Source: Endomychus coccineus
Lineage: Eukaryota > Arthropoda > Insecta > Coleoptera > Endomychidae
Assembly (NCBI GenBank): GCA_958510875.1
Contig: OY294072.1
Location: forward strand, 2,914,001-2,978,000
Length of the DNA stretch: 64,000 nucleotides
Direction: 5' to 3'
A program made the translations under genes and the position numbers. The first letter of the stretch is position 1, and each line of letters begins with the position of its first letter. Below the pieces are notes generated by a model. The model made no database searches, was not told the origin of the DNA, and worked only from the letters and a program-made list of their open reading frames with translations. Shown here one piece after another: positions 24,101 to 37,300 of the stretch.

Positions 24101-24780
24101 ATAATGCAACTAATTTTACAGGGGTGTTAAGAGAATTGTTGGAACTCTTAAAACAATCAAATGATAATACATTGACTTCTTCGTTATCTGAAGATGGAAT
24201 CAATTGACATTTCATTCCCCCTAGATCACATCATTCTGGAGGATTGTGGAAGGCAGCAATTGAATCAGTGAAAAAACATTCAAATAGACTGGGTACTTCA
24301 AAATTTGAACCTCACATTGATTGAATTGTATGCATTGTTGGTACAGATAAAAGCAATATTGAATTCTCATCCTTTATCTGCCCTTTCATCTGATTCTTAT
24401 GATCAAAATTATTTAACTCCTGCTCATTTCATAATCGGAGATTCACTTACAACTCATTCTGAACCTGATATCACTCATTTAAAAATAAATACATTATCAT
24501 TTTTGGTGCCGTCGGCACAAGGAATATTTGAATAATTTACAACAACGCAGTGAATAGAGAGTTACATCTGGATATCATGTAGAAATAGGACAGTTAGTTG
24601 TTGTTAAAGAAGATAATGTCTCTCCAATGGAATGGATTTTAGGTCGTGTTCAAGAAGTTCATCCTGGAAGTGATGGTGTTGTTTGGGCGGTTACAATTAT
24701 GACGAAATTTGGAGCTATTAGGCGGGTAATTGTTAAAATTGCAATTCTGCCTTCAGAGAGTCATTATTATAAATACGTTA
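21091..24780 (+). pseudogene. BEL/Pao pol remnant, copy 1
   Basis: The order is protease, reverse transcriptase, RNase H, integrase. The protease active-site motif LLDSGSQTNF lies at about 21293. An open run at 21425-22264 includes HFGWVVSG and FYLPHHFVIKETSTTRKL, the start of the reverse transcriptase. After DVEKMY the sequence jumps to DFYVNDLVTG, so the central catalytic region is deleted and the YxDD box reads YVND. RNase H-like sequence follows (HGFCDAREKAYGACIY, CAKSRVAPMKAIT, NPADILSRG, LWWEGPAWF). Integrase pieces include GVDFGG, YSDNATNF and HHSGGLWKAAIESVK, with several stops. The C-terminal strand region ends near SPMEWILGRVQEVHPGSDG. Confidence 0.85.
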
Positions 24781-24809
24781 GAGAGCTAGAGCTTTCAAGG
24801 CGCGCGGTA

Positions 24810-25063
24810 TGTTTCTATGTTCTTTTATATATTATTTCCATATGCATTCATAGAACATTATATCAATTTTAATCTAGTAGTTGTTATTAGTTGCTAGGAA
24901 AATTTGTTGACAATTATATAACTTCACTTTTTCATATTTTTATGTAATCATCGTTCATATCAAATTTGGATTAAATCATATAATCTCAAGTCTCAATTAA
25001 ATATTCCAAAAGCGCTTACAGAATAGTGTTTTGACAATCGTGAACACGAACAACATTCACACA
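24810..25063 (+). repeat. 3' LTR, BEL/Pao copy 1
   Basis: Begins TGTTTCTATG and ends CATTCACACA (254 bp). It is preceded by TTTCAAGGCGCGCGGTA, the likely plus-strand priming tract, and followed by the target duplication ATGTC and then satellite. Confidence 0.85.
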
Positions 25064-25208
25064 ATGTCATATCTTCAGTTTTCGAGATAAACGCGACAAT
25101 GTACGAAGTCGATCTAGACGTTCACATTGAGTATACTAAAATCGTTATTGGAACACCTATTGACATGAACTATGGGTCGGCATATTCAGAAATGTGTTTT
25201 ATATTCGA
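25064..25208. repeat. Satellite fragment between two insertions, copy 1
   Basis: Most of one monomer, starting in the hairpin with ATGTCATATCTTCAG and ending at GTTTTATATTCGA, where the DNA transposon begins. It shows that both elements inserted into the array separately. Confidence 0.85.
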
Positions 25209-28200
25209 AGAGCTAAGTGGAAGAAAGAGGTATGTTACGAAAAGTTTATTTTGAGATATTAGCTTTAGAAGTTTCAAACTGCCTACTTTTACTATAGCAC
25301 CAGAATTTCAATTTTGCAGATATATTCCTATTGCTATAAGTATGAAGTTTTATATAATAAATGGTTGGTTTTTTCACTTTAGCATTTTGACTAAAAATTA
25401 AGAACTTACTGTACATACCTCCTTCTTCCAATAATTTCAGTGTCATTGAATATATTTTTAGGTTATTGAAGAAGGTGGTATGTACATCAAATCACAACAA
25501 AATGACTTAAAACATGTATTTAATCAGTAACATAACACGTTCAAATTAGATTGTATAGTTAGGGATAGGCATCTCAAATATTCTGATACCACCACTTATA
25601 CTGATCTGGAATAAAAATCAGTTGGTCTCTCAAGTTTTCAACTTTAGGTTGCTTCAGTGAACCTGTCTTTCCTAATAATCTCGGGATTGAAATTTGAGAG
25701 CTGAGACATGGGGTATTGCTCAGTTAGTGATAGATATTTACCTTCTGAAAGGTTGTGTATCATCAAATGTCGTTTTGAATGAGAATGAGCCATACTCTTC
25801 CACACATATCCACTTCAGAGAATCTCTGAAAATAATTTTATTCTTATTGACATCTTTCTTCCTGTTATACAGTTTCAAATTCTGTACAAGAGTTTCGGTT
25901 CCCCTGAAATGTTTCCCCATGTCAATTACTTTGTTTTTTCTACTCGTCTTGACAATAATCTCCCTTTACTCTTCGTGAGAATAGATATTTTGGAGTTTTC
26001 TCTAATTTTTTTCTATATGCTCAAAATCTCTATCCGAATCTAGGTATGTGTGCCCTACTCTAGGAAATTTATGATCAATTCTTTTGAATATACCTTTAAC
26101 AATCAAGTATTGATACAGACATATCCAGAGAAAATTTTTGTTTTGGCCAGCACATGAGTCTGACCAGATGATGAGGTGGTCTTTGGTTTTTACGGATTCT
26201 TCTAATTCTTATATCGTGAGAAGACAGCTGAGTATTTCAGAACTTCGTCTTTCTGCCTGATCTTCAGTCCATGAAGTCATAACACATCTGCCTCAAATAA
26301 AATGCTTTAGATGTGCTCAATTTGGGTAACAGCATTCTTGGTTGTAGGTCCATTGTCAGATCAGCTAAATTATCAGAATTATGGACTTTTTTTCTGTCAG
26401 CTTTTAGGACTCATACGCTTCTTGATAATTTTGAACGCGTTCTGCATTGGCTTCCCCAGCGTCACAAGTGCTACAAGCGTCACTCTTTGAATGACCAAAT
26501 GACAAGTTGAATTCGGAGACAAAAACAATACGGTAAGTACATTCTTTGACATAAAAAGTGTCAGCAACATTATCAAGTGCACATTCTCCGAGATAGAGTT
26601 TGTGAATTTTTGAAATAGACAACAGGGGAAAGAGATACAATTTTCATAGATGTTTTTAGAACGTCAATAGTGTGACTCCTCTGCTGGAAACAACGCGATA
26701 TGTTGCCTGACATATTCTACGACTTGAACATCGATCTTATGAGGTTTGTTTTTGTGTTGACCTCTTTTATCTAAATTAGGCGTAGGTAGCCCACCCTTAA
26801 TGGATTGTTGAAGCAAGTCAATTTTTTTTCCCAATACAAAGCAAACTGGCAAAAGCATTCTTGTACACCAAAATTTGTTTTCCGTCAACGGTTACGACCT
26901 ATTTAAATGTTGCTGATTTATGTTTCACGGCCCCCTTCCTCATTCGTTTGACAGGACTTATTTTAGTCGAACCAAACAGTAATGCATTTTTTGCATTTAT
27001 ATCTAGCTTGCAAAACTGAGAAAATATCGCTTTACGATTAGCAGCAGTAAACTTCTCATTGCATTTCGAACGGCATTTTTGTGGACACAAATTTTCTTCA
27101 ACAGATTTTGCCGCAATGCGTTTACTTTGTAATTGGTGTACGCCTATCCTTTTTGCCTTGCATTAGCACCTTTTTGTCTACGCCACTCATCAGGTTTTCG
27201 TTTCCGTTCTCTTGAGTGTTTTTGTTTAGGTGCAAAGATTTTTTTTTTCTACATGTTTCATTACTAGGGCCAATCAAATCGTTTAAACTCTCAACATTTA
27301 TAGTAACATCATCGTTATTCGGTGATAGTTCAAGCTCTTCTCTCACATGTCCGTAGGTGCTATTCCCTTCAGTAGGTCTAGACTCACATGGGTCTCCATA
27401 CTCTCGATCTTCATCACTTGGGCCCCAGCTGCAGCACTTATCCCAGATACAACACTGCCAAATAGACTCGCATCAGTTTGTGGATAAGGTTGAAGTGGTT
27501 GGAGTTCCGTGGAAGTTTCTCGGTCAGAATCACTGAGGTCGTCGGTGTCGGGTTTGTAATCATCACTCGAATTGTCACCAAACAAGCTAATATTAGAGTC
27601 GATCTCAAATGCGTACACTGAAAATCGATAATGAAGGTAAAATGGTGGAGAACAATTAAGTTCATTTAAATATTGATGGTAGGCCCGTATCGATCTTCCA
27701 AACAATCGATCAATCACCGAAATCTAGATCTATATATTGTTATTAACTTTACCTAGGTTCCTACATAAAACTTAATGTTACATCGTGATGGACCTAGTTT
27801 TTTATTGTTTCACAACATTCAACCTAGAATTGAGAAGAAATCCGAATATCATGAAAACTAATATATTGTGCTAATGTGCAATGAAAGAGTGATGACAACA
27901 GTTCGAAGTTTTAGGTTAGAATCTTCGAAAGTATAATATTTAAATCGCTTACCGTCGTTTTTACATTCATTCTTTTTTTCCTCAATTGAACCCCTTCTCA
28001 ATCTCTCTTCTTCAGCTCTTAAAGCTAAGTTTACCAATCTCTTTCCTCTTGATTCCATCATAAATGAGTGATTCAGGTACATGAACTTCCTATTCGGTGC
28101 AGACGTTTTAAACAGATGTCTGTTGGAAGAAAGTGGTATGTCTCATATTCATTTTCCTCCTGGATGAAAGAAGGTGGTATGTTCACATTTGAGTTTCATA

Positions 28201-28391
28201 TCCCCTTCTCCCATTATAGACATTAGATTGGTATTGTACATACGTCCTTCATCAACTATAATAATCTTGAGAATGCGTGTTAGAGCTATAGGGTAAGCAT
28301 CAGAAGTTATTCAGACACATACCACCTCCATCCATTTTGAAACTAGTTGAAACATGGAATTGTCACATACCTCCTCCTTCCACTAAGCTCT
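25209..28391 (-). mobile_element. DNA transposon with ~29-bp TIRs, copy 1
   Basis: The left end AGAGCTAAGTGGAAGAAAGA and the right end (inverse AGAGCTTAGTGGAAGGAGGA) form terminal inverted repeats. Relatives of the motif GAAGAAGGTGGTATGT recur in both orientations near both ends, at about 25412, 25468, 28127, 28166, 28238 and 28313, as expected of subterminal transposase-binding repeats. Broken transposase-like ORFs lie on the - strand. A clean target duplication is not evident. Superfamily is not assigned. Confidence 0.7.
26400..28060 (-). pseudogene. Transposase-like gene, several exons or broken frames, copy 1
   Basis: Read from 28050 downward. A first exon-like frame (MESRGKRLVNLALRAEEERL) ends at a good splice donor, GACG|GTAAGC, near 27950. 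An acidic frame follows a good acceptor, GATTTTCAG, near 27620 (SSDDYKPDTDDLSDSDRE). Then come MREELELSPNNDD, a Cys-rich segment (MCPQKCRSKCNEKFT...RKAIFSQF) near 27090, DKRGQHKNKPHKIDVQVVEY...FPAEESHY near 26700, and FVSEFNLSFGHSKSDACSTC near 26500. I recall this combination from a family of uncharacterised arthropod transposon proteins, but cannot name it. Stops and frame changes between segments suggest decay as well as introns. Confidence 0.5.
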
Positions 28392-31300
28392 CCGGACTCA
28401 GCCGGATTCAATTTGAATCCGGCATTAAAAATGATTTCAGAATCCTCTTGGCTGAACGGTTACACTCCTGGATCTGAAGATGTCATATCTTCAAATTTCG
28501 AGATACACGCGACGATGTACGAAGCGAACGAATCGTTGACCTAGACGTTTACATTAAGTATACTTAAATCGTTATTAGAACAGCTATCGACATTAACTAT
28601 GAGTCGGCATATTCAGAAATGTGTTTCAAATTTGAACTTGGGACTAAAACTGATTTTAGAATCCTCTTGGCTGAACGCGTACACCCCTGGATGTGAAGAT
28701 GTCATATCTTCAGTTTTCGAGATGAACGCGACAATGTACGAAGCGAATGAATCGTCGATCTAGACGTTCACATTGAGTATACTAAAATCGTTATTAGAAC
28801 AGCTATCGACATGAACCATGGATATTCAGAAATGTCGATCTAGACGTTCACATTGGGTATAATCGGATCGTTATTAGAACAGCTATTGCCATGAACTATG
28901 GGTCGGGATGTTCAGAAATATGTTTTAAATTTGAATTCGTAACTAAAAATGATTTCAGAATCCTCTTGGCTGAACGCGTACACTCCTGGATCTGAAGATG
29001 TCACATCTTCAGTTTTCGGGATAAACGCGACAATATACGAAGCGAATGAATTGTCGATCTAGACGTCTACATTGACCATACTAAAATCGTTATTGGAACA
29101 GCTATAGACATGAATCATGGGTCGGCATGTTCAGAAATATGTTTTAAATTTGAATCCGTGACTAAAAATGATATCAGAATTCTCTTTGCTGAACGCGTAC
29201 ACTCCTGGATCTGAAGATGTCACATCTTCAGTTTTCGAGATAAACGCGACAATGTACGAAGCGAATAAATCGTCGATCTAGACGTTCACATTGAGTATAC
29301 TAAAATCGTTATTAGAACAGCTATCGACATGAACCATGAGTATTTAGAAATGTACTTTAAATTTGAATCAGGCACTAAAAATGATTCCAGAATCCTATTG
29401 GCTGAAAAAGTACACTCCTGGATCTGGAGATGTCATATCTTCTAATTTCGAGATGAACGCAACAATGTACGAAGCGAATGAATCCTCCAACTAGAAGTTC
29501 ATATTGGATATACTTAAATCGTTATTAGAACAGCTATCAACAAATACTATGAGTCGAAATATTCAGAAATATGTTTTGAATGCGATCTCGGGACTAAAGA
29601 TGATTATAGTATCCTCTTGGATGAACACGAACACTCCTGGATCTGGAGATGTCATATCTTCAGTTTTCGAGATAAACGCGACAATGTACGGAGCGAATGA
29701 ATCGTCGATCTAGACGTTCACATTGAGTGTACTAAAATCGTTATAAGAACAGCTATTGACATGGACTATGGGTCGGGATGTTCATGAAGATGTTTCAAAT
29801 TCGAATTCGGGACAAAAAATGATTTTAGAATTCTCTTGGCTAAACGCGTACACTCATGGATCTGAAGATGTGATATCTTCAGTTTTCGAGATAAATGCGA
29901 CAATGTACGAAGCGAATGAATCGTCGATCTAGAAGTTTACATTGGGTATACTAGAATCGTTATAAGAACAGCTATTGATATGAGCTATGGGTCGGGATGT
30001 TCGGGAAAATGTTTCAAATTTGAATTCGGGACAAATGATTTGAGGATTCTCATGACTCATGGATCTGAAAATGTCATATCTTCAGTTTTCGATATTAACA
30101 GGACAATGTCCGAAGCGAATGAATAGTCGAACTGGGCGTTTACATTGGGTGAACCAACATCGTTATAAAAACAGCTATTGACATGAACTATGTGTCGGGA
30201 TGTTCAGATATATGTTTCAAATTTGAATCCGGGACTAAAAATGATTTTATAATCCTCTCTGCTGAACGCGAACACTCCTGGATCTAGAGATGTCATATCT
30301 TCAGTTTTCGAGATAAACGCGACAATGCACGGTCCGAATGAATCATCCATCCAGACGTTTACATTGGGAATACCAGAATCGTTATAAGAATAGCTATTGA
30401 CATGAACTATGTGTAGGGATGTTCAGAAATATGTTTTAAATTCGAATCTGGGACTAAGAATGATTTTAGAATCCTCTTGGCTAAACGCGTACTCTCCTGG
30501 AACTGAAGATGTCATATCTTCAGTTTTCGAAATAAACGCGACTATGTACGAAACCAATTAATCGTCGACCACAGTTACTGACATGAACTATGGATCGAGA
30601 TGTTCAGAAATATGTTTCAAATTTGAATCCGGGACTAAAAATGATTCCAAAATCCTCTTGTCCAAACGCGTACACTCCTGGATCTGGAGAAATCATATCT
30701 TCAGTTATCGAGATGAACGCGACAATGCACAAAGCGAATGACGATCTGAACGTTTATATTGGATATACTAAAATAGTCATAAGAACAACAATCGACATGA
30801 AATATGAGTAGGGATGTTCAGAAATATGTTTTAAATTTGAATCCAGGACTAAATATGATTTTAGAATCCTTTCGGCTAAACGCGTGCACTCCTGGATCTG
30901 AAGATGTTATATCTCCAGTTTCCGATATAAACACGACGATGTACGAATCGAATGAATCGTCGATCTGGACGTTTACATTGGGTATATTAGAATCTTTATA
31001 AGAACAGCTATTGATATGGACTATGAGTCGGGATGTTCAGAAATATGTTTTGAATTTGAATCCGGCACAAAAAATGATTTTAGAATCCTCCTGGCATAAC
31101 GAGTACACTCCTGGATCTGAGGATGTCATATCTTCAAATTTCGAGATAAAAAAAACATTGTACGAAGCGAACGAATCGTCAATATAGACGTTCACATTGG
31201 GTATACCTAAATCGTTATTAGAACAGCTATCGACATCAACTATGAGTCCGTATATACAGGAATGTGTTCTCAATTTCAACTCGGGAATAAAAATGATTTT

Positions 31301-34300
31301 GGAATCCTCTTTGCTAAACGCGTACACTCCTGGATCCGAAAATGTCATATCTTCAGTTTTCGAGATAAACGCGACAATGTACAAAGCGAATGAATCGTCG
31401 ATCTAGAAGTTCATATTGAGTATACTAAAATTGTTTTCAGAACAGCTATCAAAATGGACTATGGTTCGACATATTCAGAAATGTGCTTTAAATTTGAATT
31501 CGGCACTAAAGATGATATTAGAATCCTCTTGGCTGAACGAGTACACTCCTGGATCGGAAGATGTCATATCTTCAAATTTCGAGATGAATGCGACAATGTA
31601 CGAAGCGAACGAATCGTCGATCTAGACGTTTACATTGGGTATAGTTTATTCGTTATTAGAACAGCAGTCGACATTAACTATGAGTCGGCATATGTGTGTG
31701 TTTTAAATTTGAATTCGAGACTAAAACTGATTTTAGAATCCACTTGGCTGAACGCGTACACTCCTGGATCTGAAGATGTCATATCTTCAAATTTCGAGAA
31801 AAACGCGACAATGTACGAAGAGAACGAGTCATCGATCTGGATGTTTACATTGGGTATAATATAATCGTTATAAGAACAGCTATTGACATGAACTATGGGT
31901 CGGGAGGTTCAGAAATATACTTTAAATTTGAATCCGGGTCTGAAAATGATTTTAAAATCCTCTTGGCTAAACGCGTACACCCCTGGAATCTTCAGTTCTC
32001 GAGATAAACGCGACAATGTATGGAGCGAATGAATCGTCGTTCTAGACGTTTACATTGGGTTTACTAAAATCGTTATTGAAAAAGCTATTGACATGAGCCG
32101 TGGGTCGGGATGTTTCGAGATATGATTTTAGAATCCTCTTGGCTGAACGCGTACACTCCTGGATCTGAAGATGTCATATCTTCAGTTTTCGGGATAGAAG
32201 CGACATTGTACGAAACGAACGAGTCGTCGATCTAGACGTTCACATTGGGTATACTCAAATCGCTATTTGATCAGCTACGGACTACGAACTATAGGTCGGG
32301 ATGTTCAGAAATATGTTTCAACTCTGAATCTGGGACTGAAAATGATTTTAAAATCCTGTTGGCTGAACGCGTACCCTCCTGAATCTGAAAATGTCATATC
32401 TTCAGTTTTCGAGATGAACGCAGCAATGTATGAAGCGAGTGAATCATCGATCTAGACGTTTACATTGGGTATACTGAAATCGTTTTAAGAACAGCTATTG
32501 ACATGAACTATGTGTCGGGATGTTCAGAAATATGTTTTAAATTTGAATCCGGGACTAAGAATGATTTCAGAGTCCTCTTGGCTAAACGCGTACACTCCTG
32601 GATCTGGAGATGTCATAACTTCAGTTTTCAATATAAACGCGAAAATGTACGGAGCGAATGAATCGTTGATCTGGACGTTTACATTGGGTATACTAAAATC
32701 GTTATAAGAAAAGCTATTGACATGAACTATGGGTCGTGATGTTTGGAAAATTGTTTCAAATATGAATCCGGGACAAAAAATGATTTCAGAATTCTTTTGG
32801 GTGAACGCGTAGACTCCTGGATCTGAAGATGTCATATCTTCAGTTTTTGAGATGAACGCGACAATATACGAGGCGAATGAATCGTCGATCTAGACGTTCA
32901 CATTGGGTATACTAAAATCGTTATAAGAACAGCTATTGACATGAACTGAGGGTCGAGATAATCAGAAATATGTTTTAAATTTGAATCCGGGACTAAAACT
33001 GATTTTAGAATAGTTTCGGGTGAACGCGTACACTCCTGAAACTGAAGATGTCATATCTTCGATTCCCGAGATGAACTCAACAATGTACGAGGTGAATGAA
33101 TCGTGGATCTAGACGTTTACATTGGGTATACTAAAATCGTTATAAGAACAGCTAATGTCATAAATTATGGGTTGGGATGCTCAGATATATGTTTCAAATT
33201 TGAATCCGTGACTTAAATCGACTTTAGAATTCTCCTGGCTAAACGCGTACACTCATGGATCTGAAGATGTCATATCTTCAGTTTTCGAGATTACCGCGAC
33301 AATGTACGAAGCGAATAAATCGTCGATCTAGACGTTCACATTGAGTTCACTAAAATCGTTATAAAAACAGCTAATGACATAAATTATGGGTCAGGATGCT
33401 CAGAAATATGTTTCAAATCTGAATCCGTTACTTAAATCGATTTTAGAATTCACTTGGCTAAACGCGTACACTCCTGTATCTGAAGATGTCATATCTTCAG
33501 TTTTCGAGATAAACGCGACAATGCACGGAGCGAATGAATCGTCGATCTAGATGTTTTTATTGGGTATACTGAAATCGTCATAAGAACAGCTATCGACATG
33601 AACTATGGGTCGGGATGTTCAAAAATTAGTTTTGAATTCAAATCCGGGACTAAGAACCATTTTAGAATCCTCTTGGCTGAACGCGTACACTCCTGGATCT
33701 GAAGATGTCATACCTTCAGTTTTCGAGATTAACGCAACGATGTACAAAGCGGACGAATCGTCGATCCAGATGCTTACATTGGGAATACTCAAATCGTTTT
33801 TAGAACAGTCATCGACATGAACCATGGGTCGGGATATTCAGAAATATGTTTTGAATTTGAATCCAGAACGAAATACGATTTTAAAGTCCTCGTAGCTGTA
33901 CGAGTACACTCCCGAATCTGAAGAAGTCATATCTTCAGTTTTCGAGATCAATGCGACAAGGTACGAAGCGAGTGTATCGTCGATCTAGACATTTACATTG
34001 GGTATACTACAATCGTTATTAGAACAGCTATCGAGATGAAATATGGGTCGGGATGTTCAGAAATATGTTTCGATTTTGAATCCGGGATTAAAAATGATTC
34101 TAGAATTCTCTTGACTAAACGCGTATACTCCTGGTTCTGGTGATGTCATATCTTCAGTTTTCGAGATGAACGAGACAATGTACGGATCGAACGAATCGTC
34201 GATCTAGACATTCACATTGGGGATACTCAAATCGTCATTGGAACAGCCATCGACATGACCTATTGGTCGGGATATTAGGAAATATGTTTTAAATTTGGAT

Positions 34301-37300
34301 CCGGGACTGATTATGATTCTAGAATCCACGTAGCTGTACGCATGCACTCCTTAATCTGAAGATGACATATTTTCAGTTTTCGAGAGAAACGCGACAATGT
34401 ACGAAGCGAACGAATCGTCGATCTAGACTTTCACATTGGGTAAGCAAAATTGTTATTAGAATAGCTATTGACATGGACTACAGGTCGGGATGTTCAGAAA
34501 TATGTTTTAAATTTGAATCCGGAATTAAAAATGATTTCAGAATCCTCTTGGCTAAACGCGTAGACTCCTGGATCTGGAGATGTCATAACTTCAGTTTCAA
34601 AGATAAACGCGACAATGTACGAAGCGAATGAATCGTCGATCTGGACGTTCACATTGGGTATATTGAAATCGTTATAAGAACAGCTATTGACATGAACTAT
34701 GGGTCGTTATGTTTAGAAAAATGTTTCAAATATGAATCCGGGACAAAAAAATGATTTCAGAATTCTCTTGGGTGAACGCGTAGACTCCTGGATCTGAAGA
34801 TGTCATATCTTCAGTTTTCGAGATAAATGCGACAATATACGAGGCGAATTAATCGACGATCTAGATGTTCACATTGGGTATACTAAAATTGTTATAAGAA
34901 CAGCTATTGACATGAACTATTGGTCGGGATAATCAGAAATATGTTTTAAATTTGAATCCGAGACTAAAACTAATTCTAAAATCTTTTTGGATGGACGCGT
35001 ACACTCCTGAAACTGAAGATGTCATATCTTCGGTTTCCGAGATGAACTCGACAATGTACGAGGCGAATGAATCGTCGATTCATTTGGTATACTGAAATCG
35101 TTATAAGAATAGCTAATGACATAAACTATGGGTCGAGAAGTTCAGAAGTATGTTTCAAATTTGAATCCGGGGTTCCAAATTGACTTCAGAATCCTCTTGG
35201 CTAAGCGCGTACACTTCTGAATCTGAAGATGTCATATCTCCAGTTTTCGTGATAAACGCGACAGAGTACGAAGCGAACGAGTCGCCGATCTAGATGTTTA
35301 CATTGCGTATACTAAAATCGTTATTAGAACAGCCATCGACATGAACAAGAAGTCGTTATGTTCAGAAACATAGTTCAAATTTAAATCCGGAACTAAAAAT
35401 GATTTTGAAATCTTCTTGGCTGAATGCATACACTCCTGAATCTGAAGATGTCATATCTTCTGTTCTCGAGATAAACGCGACAATGCACGGAGCGAATGAA
35501 TCGTCGATCTAGATGTTTACATTGGGTACACTAAAATCGTCATGAGAACAGCTACCGACATGAACTATGGGTCGGGATGTTCAAAAATTAGTTTCAAATT
35601 CGAATCCGGGACTAAGAGTTATTTTAGAATCCTCTTTGCTGAACGCATACACTCCTGGATCTGAAGATGACATATCTTCAGTTTTCGAGATTAACGCAAC
35701 GACGTTCGGAGCTAGAGAATCGTCGATCTAGACATTTACATCGGTTAAACTAAAATCGTTATTAGAACAGCTATCGACATGAAATATGGGTCGGGATGTT
35801 CAGAAATATGTTTTAAATTTGAGTCCGGGATTAAAATGATTCTAGAATTCTCTTGGCCAAACGCGTACATTCCTGGATCTGAAGATGTCATATCTCCAGT
35901 TTTCGAGCTGAACGAGACAATGTACGAAGCGAACGAATCGTCGATCTGGACATTCACATTAAGTATACTTAAAATGTAGCGAACGAATCGTCGATCTAGA
36001 CGTTCACATTGGGGATACTCAAATCGTCATTGGAACAGCTATCGACATGACCTATTGGTCGGGATATTAGGATATATGTTTTAAATTTGAATCCGGGACT
36101 CATTATTATTCTAGAATCCTCGTAGCTGTACGCAGTTTTCGAGATAAACGCGACAATGTACGAAGCGAACGAATCGTCGATCTAGACATTCACATTGGGT
36201 ATACAAAATCGTTATTAGAACAGCTATCGACATGAAACATAGGTCGGGATGTTCAGAAATATGTTTTGAATTTGAATCTGTGATTAAAAATGATTTTAGA
36301 ATCCTCTTGGCTAAGCGCGTACACTTCTGAATCTGAAGATGTCATATCTCCAGTTTTCGTGATAAACGCGACAGAGTACGAAGCGAACGAGTCGCCGATC
36401 TAGATGTTTACATTGCGTATACTAAAATCGTTATTAGAACAGCCATCGACATGAACAAGAAGTCGTTATGTTCAGAAACATAGTTCAAATTTAAATCCGG
36501 AACTAAAAATGATTTTGAAATCTTCTTGGCTGAATGCATACACTCCTGAATCTGAAGATGTCATATCTTCAGTTTTCGAGATAAACGCGACAATGCACGG
36601 AGCGAATGAATCGTCGATCTAGATGTTTACATTGAGTATACTAAAATCGTCATGAGAACAGCTACCGACATGAACTATGGGTCGGGATGTTCAAAAATTA
36701 GTTTCAAATTCGAATCCGGGACTAAGAGTTATTTTAGAATCCTCTTTGCTGAACGCATACACTCCTGGATCTGAAGATGACATATCTTCAGTTTTCGAGA
36801 TTAACGCAACGACGTTCGGAGCTAGAGAATCGTCGATCTAGACATTTACATCGGTTAAACTAAAATCGTTATTAGAACAGCTATCGACATGAAATATGGG
36901 TCGGGATGTTCAGAAATATGTTTTAAATTTGAGTCCGGGATTAAAATGATTCTAGAATTCTCTTGGCCAAACGCGTACATTCCTGGATCTGAAGATGTCT
37001 TATCTTCAGTTTTCGAGCTGAACGAGACAATGTACGAAGCGAACGAATCGTCGATCTGGACATTCACATTAAGTATACTTAAATCGTAGCGAACGAATCG
37101 TCGACCTAGACGTTCACATTGGGGATACTCAAATCGTCATTGGAACAGCTATCGACATGACCTATTGGTCGGGATATTAGGATATATGTTTTAAATTTGA
37201 ATCCGGGACTCATTATTATTCTAGAATCCTCGTAGCTGTACGCAGTTTTCGAGATAAACGCGACAATGTACGAAGCGAACGAATCGTCGATCTAGACATT

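Larger units (their letters stand above)
19562..25063 (+). mobile_element. BEL/Pao LTR retrotransposon, decayed, copy 1
   Basis: The element has LTRs at 19562-19826 and 24810-25063, both TG...CA, and is flanked by the 5-bp target duplication ATGTC (19557-19561 and 25064-25068). Inside are gag (DUF1759-type), zinc knuckles, an aspartic protease (DUF1758-type), reverse transcriptase, RNase H and integrase remnants in BEL/Pao order. Many stops, frameshifts and an internal deletion in the reverse transcriptase make it non-autonomous. The target site lies in the satellite hairpin. Both duplicated copies share the target duplication, so insertion preceded the large duplication. Confidence 0.9.
13861..32443. 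repeat. Large tandem duplication, copy 1
   Basis: This 18,583-bp segment is repeated directly as 32444-52134. It includes satellite monomers, the BEL/Pao element, the DNA transposon and more satellite. Matching landmarks are offset by 18,583 at the start, by 19,693 after an extra 1,110 bp in copy 2, and by 19,691 after a 2-bp deletion in copy 2 near 41930. Copies differ by scattered substitutions only. Confidence 0.88.
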
